This document shows positions 59,500 to 64,000 of a stretch of DNA of 64,000 nt, in pieces. The translations under genes were made by a program, and so were the position numbers. A model generated the notes under the pieces. The model had not been told where the DNA came from, searched no databases, and saw nothing but the letters and a program-made list of their open reading frames with translations. Numbering within the stretch: the stretch's first letter is position 1; each line of letters begins with the position of its first letter. The stretch comes from Latrodectus hesperus (taxonomy: Eukaryota; Arthropoda; Arachnida; Araneae; Theridiidae): positions 16,569,125 to 16,633,124 of the forward strand of contig CM075862.1 in NCBI GenBank assembly GCA_037975125.1, read 5' to 3'.

Positions 59500-59790
59500 T
59501 TTTTCCAATGGCGGGCACACACTTGGGTGACTAACCCTATGCCACAACAAGGCCAGAAACTGCTACTCATTAGTCGTTACCCAGCGGGCACCCGTGAATC
59601 AAGTCACGGAGGCGAGTAGCGTTACCCACGCCATACCACCACAAACCCGTTTATAGGGCGGGTCACATTCATACAACAGCACAAAAGAAAGGGCAGAGAA
59701 GAAAAGAAACAGCCCTGCTCGAACCGGGATTCGAACCTGGGACCTACAGCTCAGGAGTCAGTAACGCTAACCACTCAGCCATCGGTCGGC
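59500..59790 (-). repeat. tRNA-derived SINE with target-site duplication
   Basis: On the - strand: A box TGGCTGAGTGG (59781-59771), B box GGTTCGAATCC (59737-59727), a GC-rich ~200-bp body and a short poly(A). Flanks ACTTTTCTGAATATT (59485-59499) and ACTTTCCTGCATATT (59791-59805) agree at 13 of 15, a good duplication. Its body differs from the SINEs at 41426 and 55865. Confidence 0.82.
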
Positions 59791-59891
59791 ACTTTCCTGC
59801 ATATTAATGAATAAATATCAATAACTAAAATTATTTCGAAATCAATATCGAAACTTTAATATTTTCTCAATTAAATTAAACATTATACATA

Positions 59892-60770
59892 CAGTGAGTG
59901 TAAAAAGTATTCGTACAGTATGACAATTGATTTAAAAGAGATCCGTTCATAAAAATTATAAACATAAATTCCATTTTAATTAATAATAAACACATAGTAG
60001 AACATATTTTCACTAGTTTCATGAGAAATTTACACAAAAATAATTTTATACATGAATAAATATTTACAAAACTGTAACAATCCAACATCTTGTGGTGTAA
60101 AAAGTATTCGTACACTAAAAGAAATGCAATTTTTTTAGTTATATTTTGTGATTGGTTTAGCCATTAAGATCTAGTTAATTGAAATTATCTTGTAAGTTTC
60201 TTAAAAGGTTCTTCGGTAAAAAATTCAATGTAGTGAGAAACTAGAAATTCTGTAATATGTCGTAAAAGTAAAGAGACAAGTGTTTCCGAAAGAGAACTGA
60301 TTTTAAAGCTCCGTAGAAATGGTAAATCGTACAACTAGATTTCTGATCTGGTTGGTAGACCCCGTTCAACTGTGCAGTCAATCATAAAAAAGTTTGCTGC
60401 CACTCTAGCGGTTCAAAACAGTTCTCGTACTGGGCGACCATGTCTATTGACATAATCTGACAGACGATTTCTGGTACATTCATTAAAGAAGGATCCCAAA
60501 ATAAGGGCTCCTACCTTAAAATCAGAACTGAAGAACATGGGAACAGCAGTCTCCGTAAGTACTGTTCGAAATGCATGCAGAAATGAAGGTGTCCATGGTC
60601 GTGTTGCGAGACGAAAATTCGTTGTTAGTGAGAAGAATCGGAAACTGCGGTTGTCTTTCGCCAAGCAATACGTTAATGAAAGTCCAGATTATCTTACGTT
60701 AATGTAAAAAGATTATCTTTACAGACGAAAGTAAATACAACATATTTGGATTGGACGGGAGACGAATGGT
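59892..60770 (+). mobile_element. Tc1-like transposon, IR/DR type, truncated on the right
   Basis: The left end starts CAGTGAGTGTAAAAAGTATT after a TA. The 20-bp GTGTAAAAAGTATTCGTACA occurs at 59898-59917 and again at 60095-60114, 197 bp apart, the direct-repeat arrangement of IR/DR-type Tc1 elements. Transposase remnants follow on + from about 60260: DRRFLVHSLKKDPKIRAPTL, then VSVSTVRNACRNEGVHGRVA, KLRLSFAKQYVNESPDY and IFTDESKYNIFG, which carries the first catalytic aspartate. It ends abruptly where the LINE tail begins; the rest of the DDE domain is missing. Confidence 0.82.
60260..60770 (+). pseudogene. Tc1 transposase N-terminal half, broken
   Basis: It covers the second helix-turn-helix and the start of the DDE domain in shifting frames with stops. 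The TDES block near 60721-60732 is the first DDE aspartate. The LINE insertion or a deletion removes everything downstream. Confidence 0.75.
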
Positions 60771-60792
60771 ATGGTTGGTTGGTTGGGTTTTA

Positions 60793-60826
60793 TGGCGCAA
60801 GGTCCGAAATCGGACATGCTGCGCCA
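60793..60826 (-). repeat. 3'-terminal stem-loop of the LINE
   Basis: TGGCGCA and TGCGCCA form the outer stem and GTCCGA with TCGGAC the inner stem around an AA loop; AG and ATGC form internal bulges. Its place just before the tail suggests the signal recognised by the element's own reverse transcriptase, by analogy with other stringent LINEs. Confidence 0.7.
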
Positions 60827-61036
60827 AGAAATAAGTTTTGAATAAAATATTAATTTTTTTTTAAATTTTTCTTGTTATTTTATTTTATTTATTAATTTAT
60901 TTACTTTTTTGGAAACCCAAACAACATTAAAATTCTAAAAAACAAAAATTAGTGTATATATATCATATTAAAATCCAGTTATAAAATATAAATGGAAAAA
61001 CAAATTATATATACATTTAAAATTTAAAAGTGCAAA

Positions 61037-64000
61037 TTAAATATAATATAAAAAACCTATTGCCCTCAAAAAGGCAAATAGGTTTCTGTGGGGTGGTTCC
61101 CCCAGCAAATCAGATAAGTTTAAAATATCACAATTAAAAAAGAGTAAACGATATTGGTTAAAATATGAGCATGAAATTAAAATATGATAAACAGTGAATG
61201 GTTCATCACACGTTTCACACCAAGGATTTAATTCGTTTAGAAACAAATGTCTATGTGTGAAACGTGTGTGTCCGATACGAAGGCGAGTTAATCTTACATC
61301 AGCACTTCGCATCGGTAAAACTGTTAATGAGGTGATGTATGGAAATATGGCATGCAATTTATTACTGACCTGCATGTTCCATGACTCCTGCCAAAGAGAA
61401 TGGATTAATATTTTAACATTTTTTCTCACGTCAGACAAAGGAACTGATGGAAGACACGGGCCAGATGCAGATTTAGCAGCTGCATTAGCCCTTTCATTAC
61501 CATCGAGACCTACATGACTTGGGATCCAACAGAAAATAATGTCATATCCCTTGCCAGCAAGGGAATCTAATGCTCCGAAAATTCTAGACACAACAGGATG
61601 ACAGTCAAAACTACTGTTCCGCAAAGCTTCCAACACACTCAAACTGTCAGTGTACACACAGTATTTATGAGTTTCACATGTATTCATCTGCTGAAGAGCT
61701 TGATAAATGGCTAATGCTTCAGCAGAGAAGATGGAACAGGGTGGATGGAGGCTGTAGCTAAGAGTTTTATTCTCAATTACTACAGCACAACCAACATGTC
61801 CTGTAGATTTTGAGCCATCGGTGAAAACTGGTGTATATGTGGTATACTGACAGCGATGTGAGGCATATAGCTGCTGGAAAACAGTAGTTGCTGTGTCTGA
61901 TTTTCTAAAACGAGCAAAGGGATTGATGATTTTTATCTGTGGATCATACCAAGGTGGGTGTAGAAGAAGGTCCGTCTTGTCAAAACGGACATCACATAGG
62001 TCTGAATATAATAAGTTGGACTTTGTCCGAGTGAGAAAAGGTGGAATGCTGTATGAACGTGCGTCATACAGTCTTATTAATGCAGGAGTAGCAGTCATGG
62101 AACGTAGTGGATGATGAGGGTCAGACATGATTTTTGCATAATAATTGAGAGACAGCTGCATTCGTCTCAGGTCTAAAGGCAGTTGTTGGCAGATTGCATA
62201 TAGACTCTGGACGGGTGATGTGCGGAATGCGCCTGAGCATATTCTCAAAGCAGAGTGATGTATTGTATCTAGTCTGCGTAGAACAGAAGACCTAGCAGAT
62301 CCATACACAACACATCCATAGTCCACACGAGATAAAATTATTGATTGGTAGACACGAAGTAGTGCCGTGCGATCAGCACCCCAAGATATATTAGAAAGCA
62401 CCTTGAGGATATTAAGCGATCGCTCGCACTTCTTCCGCAAATGAAGAACATGCGGAAGAAAATTTAACTTTCGGTCAAATGTTATACCCAAAAATTCTAT
62501 CTCGTTGACAACAGGGATAGGTGTATTATTTATATAGATAGTAGGATCATTATGAAGGCTAGTCTTCTTGCAGAAATGGACACAATTACTCTTGCCAGGA
62601 GACAGCGTGTGGCCATTCTCAGCACACCATGCAGCAAGTTTGTTGACAGTTGTTTGTAGTTGTCTCTCAATTAAACGCATGTTAGAACCCTCACATGATA
62701 TTTGCAGGTCATCAACATATAGCGTGCCATAAACAGGAGGTGAGATTTGATGTAGGATGCAACTGATGTAAAGGTTAAAAAGTGTAACACTTAAAATAGA
62801 GCCTTGGGGTACACCCTCGGCTTGGATAAAAGTATTGGAAAGAACTGTTCCAATACGTATTTTAAAAACACGGGAGCGTAAGAAATTCTTCAGGAATATC
62901 GGAAGATTACCCCGAAAGCCAAAATCATATAGTGAACGGAGAATTCCATATCGCCATGTACAGTCATATGCCTTCTCTATGTCGAAGAAAATGGAAACGA
63001 GATGATTCCTCCGCACAAAGGCGTTGCGGATCTGCGTTTCCAAATATATGATGTTATCAAGAGTGGATCTTCCTTTACGGAAGCCACTCTGATTGATATG
63101 AATACATTTATTTTTTTCTAGGACATATACGAGACGGGCATTGACCATACGTTCGAGAGTCTTACATAGGCAACTCGTCAGAGCTATTGGTCGGTAGTGT
63201 GAAAGAACAGAAGGATCCTTACCAGCCTTAAGGATTGGAATCACTATTGCTTCGCTCCAAAGTGATGGAAATTTGTTTTCAGTCCAGATCCTATTGAACA
63301 GGAACAACAAGTTCAACAGAGAATCTGGACTTAAATGACGAAGCATTTCATAGCTGATTCCATCAGGTCCTGGACTGGTATTATTGGCCTGCTGTAATGC
63401 TCTCTTCAATTCCAACATCCGAAATTCGCAGTTGTAAGGCAAAGCTTCTCCATGGTTGAAACGAATTTGTGTTCGCTCAGCACGACTCTTTGTCCTTAAG
63501 AACGAAGGACTATAAGAGTCTTTGCTTGAGACGCTGGCAAAGGTTTCACCAAGGACGTTAGCGATGTCCTTAGGAGAAGAATATAAAGCAGCTCCGGATT
63601 TCAAAATAGGAATTGAAAATTCTCTATATATTCCATTGGCTGCTTTCACTCTTCTCCACAACTGCTTACTGGATGTGGAAGAAGTAATTGATGATACATA
63701 GCGAGACCAGGATTCCTTCTGACTTCGTCGACGAGTTCTGCGAGCTAATGCTTTTGCTCTAATAAAGGCGATAAGATTCTCCGTTGTGGGGTACCTTCTA
63801 AATAACCCCCATAACTTCCTCTGTTTCTTATAAGTTTTTTGACATTCATCATTCCACCAAGGTTTGCAACGCCTGTGTGGTATAGAGGAACTCTTAGGAA
63901 TTGATGCGTCAGCTGCATTAGTAATTGTTTCGGTGACTTTACATACGGCATCATCAACATCTACGATCATAACCAATTCGTTATCAATAACTGCCAATTG
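61037..64000 (-). CDS. LINE ORF2: reverse transcriptase-RNase H (partial at 5' end)
   Basis: At least 986 codons are open without a stop. The visible part begins in the linker after the endonuclease; the ATG at 63997 is probably internal. Reverse transcriptase motifs: VIPILKAGKDPS, HYRPIALTS, QSGFRKGRSTLDN, FFDIEKAYDCTW (first Asp), GVPQGSILSVTLFNLYI and LYVDDLQI (YVDD in the active site). RNase H motifs are complete: FTDGSKSTGHVG, FSAEALAIYQAL, YTDSLSVLEAL and WIPSHVGLDGNERANAAAKS. Near the end CETCDEPFTVYHILISCSYF is the usual finger-like region. All catalytic residues are present, so the copy may be young. Confidence 0.93.
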   Translation of the reverse strand, partial: QLAVIDNELVMIVDVDDAVCKVTETITNAADASIPKSSSIPHRRCKPWWNDECQKTYKKQRKLWGLFRRYPTTENLIAFIRAKALARRTRRRSQKESWSRYVSSITSSTSSKQLWRRVKAANGIYREFSIPILKSGAALYSSPKDIANVLGETFASVSSKDSYSPSFLRTKSRAERTQIRFNHGEALPYNCEFRMLELKRALQQANNTSPGPDGISYEMLRHLSPDSLLNLLFLFNRIWTENKFPSLWSEAIVIPILKAGKDPSVLSHYRPIALTSCLCKTLERMVNARLVYVLEKNKCIHINQSGFRKGRSTLDNIIYLETQIRNAFVRRNHLVSIFFDIEKAYDCTWRYGILRSLYDFGFRGNLPIFLKNFLRSRVFKIRIGTVLSNTFIQAEGVPQGSILSVTLFNLYISCILHQISPPVYGTLYVDDLQISCEGSNMRLIERQLQTTVNKLAAWCAENGHTLSPGKSNCVHFCKKTSLHNDPTIYINNTPIPVVNEIEFLGITFDRKLNFLPHVLHLRKKCERSLNILKVLSNISWGADRTALLRVYQSIILSRVDYGCVVYGSARSSVLRRLDTIHHSALRICSGAFRTSPVQSLYAICQQLPLDLRRMQLSLNYYAKIMSDPHHPLRSMTATPALIRLYDARSYSIPPFLTRTKSNLLYSDLCDVRFDKTDLLLHPPWYDPQIKIINPFARFRKSDTATTVFQQLYASHRCQYTTYTPVFTDGSKSTGHVGCAVVIENKTLSYSLHPPCSIFSAEALAIYQALQQMNTCETHKYCVYTDSLSVLEALRNSSFDCHPVVSRIFGALDSLAGKGYDIIFCWIPSHVGLDGNERANAAAKSASGPCLPSVPLSDVRKNVKILIHSLWQESWNMQVSNKLHAIFPYITSLTVLPMRSADVRLTRLRIGHTRFTHRHLFLNELNPWCETCDEPFTVYHILISCSYFNQYRLLFFNCDILNLSDLLGEPPHRNLFAFLRAIGFLYYI

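Larger units (their letters stand above)
60771..64000 (-). mobile_element. Jockey/I-type LINE, intact RT-RNase H frame, 5' end outside window
   Basis: On the - strand an open pol frame runs in from the window edge to 61037, followed by a 266-bp AT-rich 3' UTR. The UTR ends in a stem-loop (60793-60826) and an (AACC)n tail at about 60771-60785. The element interrupts the Tc1-like transposon. Its endonuclease and any ORF1 lie beyond 64000. Confidence 0.9.

Noticed and set aside
1..64000. Prokaryotic features such as operons, CRISPR arrays or prophage
   Set aside because: Spliced animal genes and eukaryotic retrotransposons throughout; no spacer-repeat array is present.

Overview
This is a eukaryotic window: AT-rich, intron-rich animal DNA, most likely from an arthropod and probably a chelicerate such as a spider. 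The arthropod inference rests on the small GT-AG exons in an AT-rich background, the protein-level look of the two genes, and the mix of jockey/I-type LINEs, Tc1, piggyBac and hAT elements and tRNA-derived SINEs. The exact species cannot be read from the sequence.

Two host genes lie tail to tail. On the + strand, positions 1-5301 hold the last four exons of a single-pass membrane protein with a C-type lectin domain; its 5' part is outside the window. On the - strand, positions 55165 down to 15517 hold a complete 14-exon WDR26 homologue (LisH, CTLH and seven WD40 repeats, 572 codons by my splicing). WDR26 is the metazoan counterpart of yeast Gid7, a subunit of the CTLH/GID E3 ubiquitin ligase. 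Every junction I joined has GT-AG ends and a consistent phase. The roughly 10 kb between the two stop codons holds 3' UTRs and AT-rich DNA with no coding signal that I can see.

Much of the rest is mobile-element sequence, mainly in WDR26 introns and upstream of its first exon. Intron 12 (9.8 kb) carries a deleted piggyBac-like element, a dead hAT element and a 5'-truncated I/jockey-type LINE with a perfect 12-bp target-site duplication. Intron 11 carries two ~440-bp direct repeats flanking a Ty3/gypsy integrase tail. Intron 2 (13.5 kb) carries a SINE and an old LINE that was later split by a second LINE of the same family, marked by a perfect 15-bp duplication. Upstream of WDR26 come a tRNA-Ser-derived SINE, a broken Ty3/gypsy gag-protease fragment, a second SINE, a Tc1-like transposon with an IR/DR-type end, and a jockey/I-type LINE whose 986-codon reverse transcriptase-RNase H frame is open to the window edge.

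I found no clearly new multi-gene system. The most testable observations are: a possible CTG-initiated N-terminal extension of WDR26; a conserved 3'-terminal stem-loop with a compensatory change shared between LINE-derived copies; the LINE-in-LINE nesting; and a 39-bp-arm hairpin in WDR26 intron 9.
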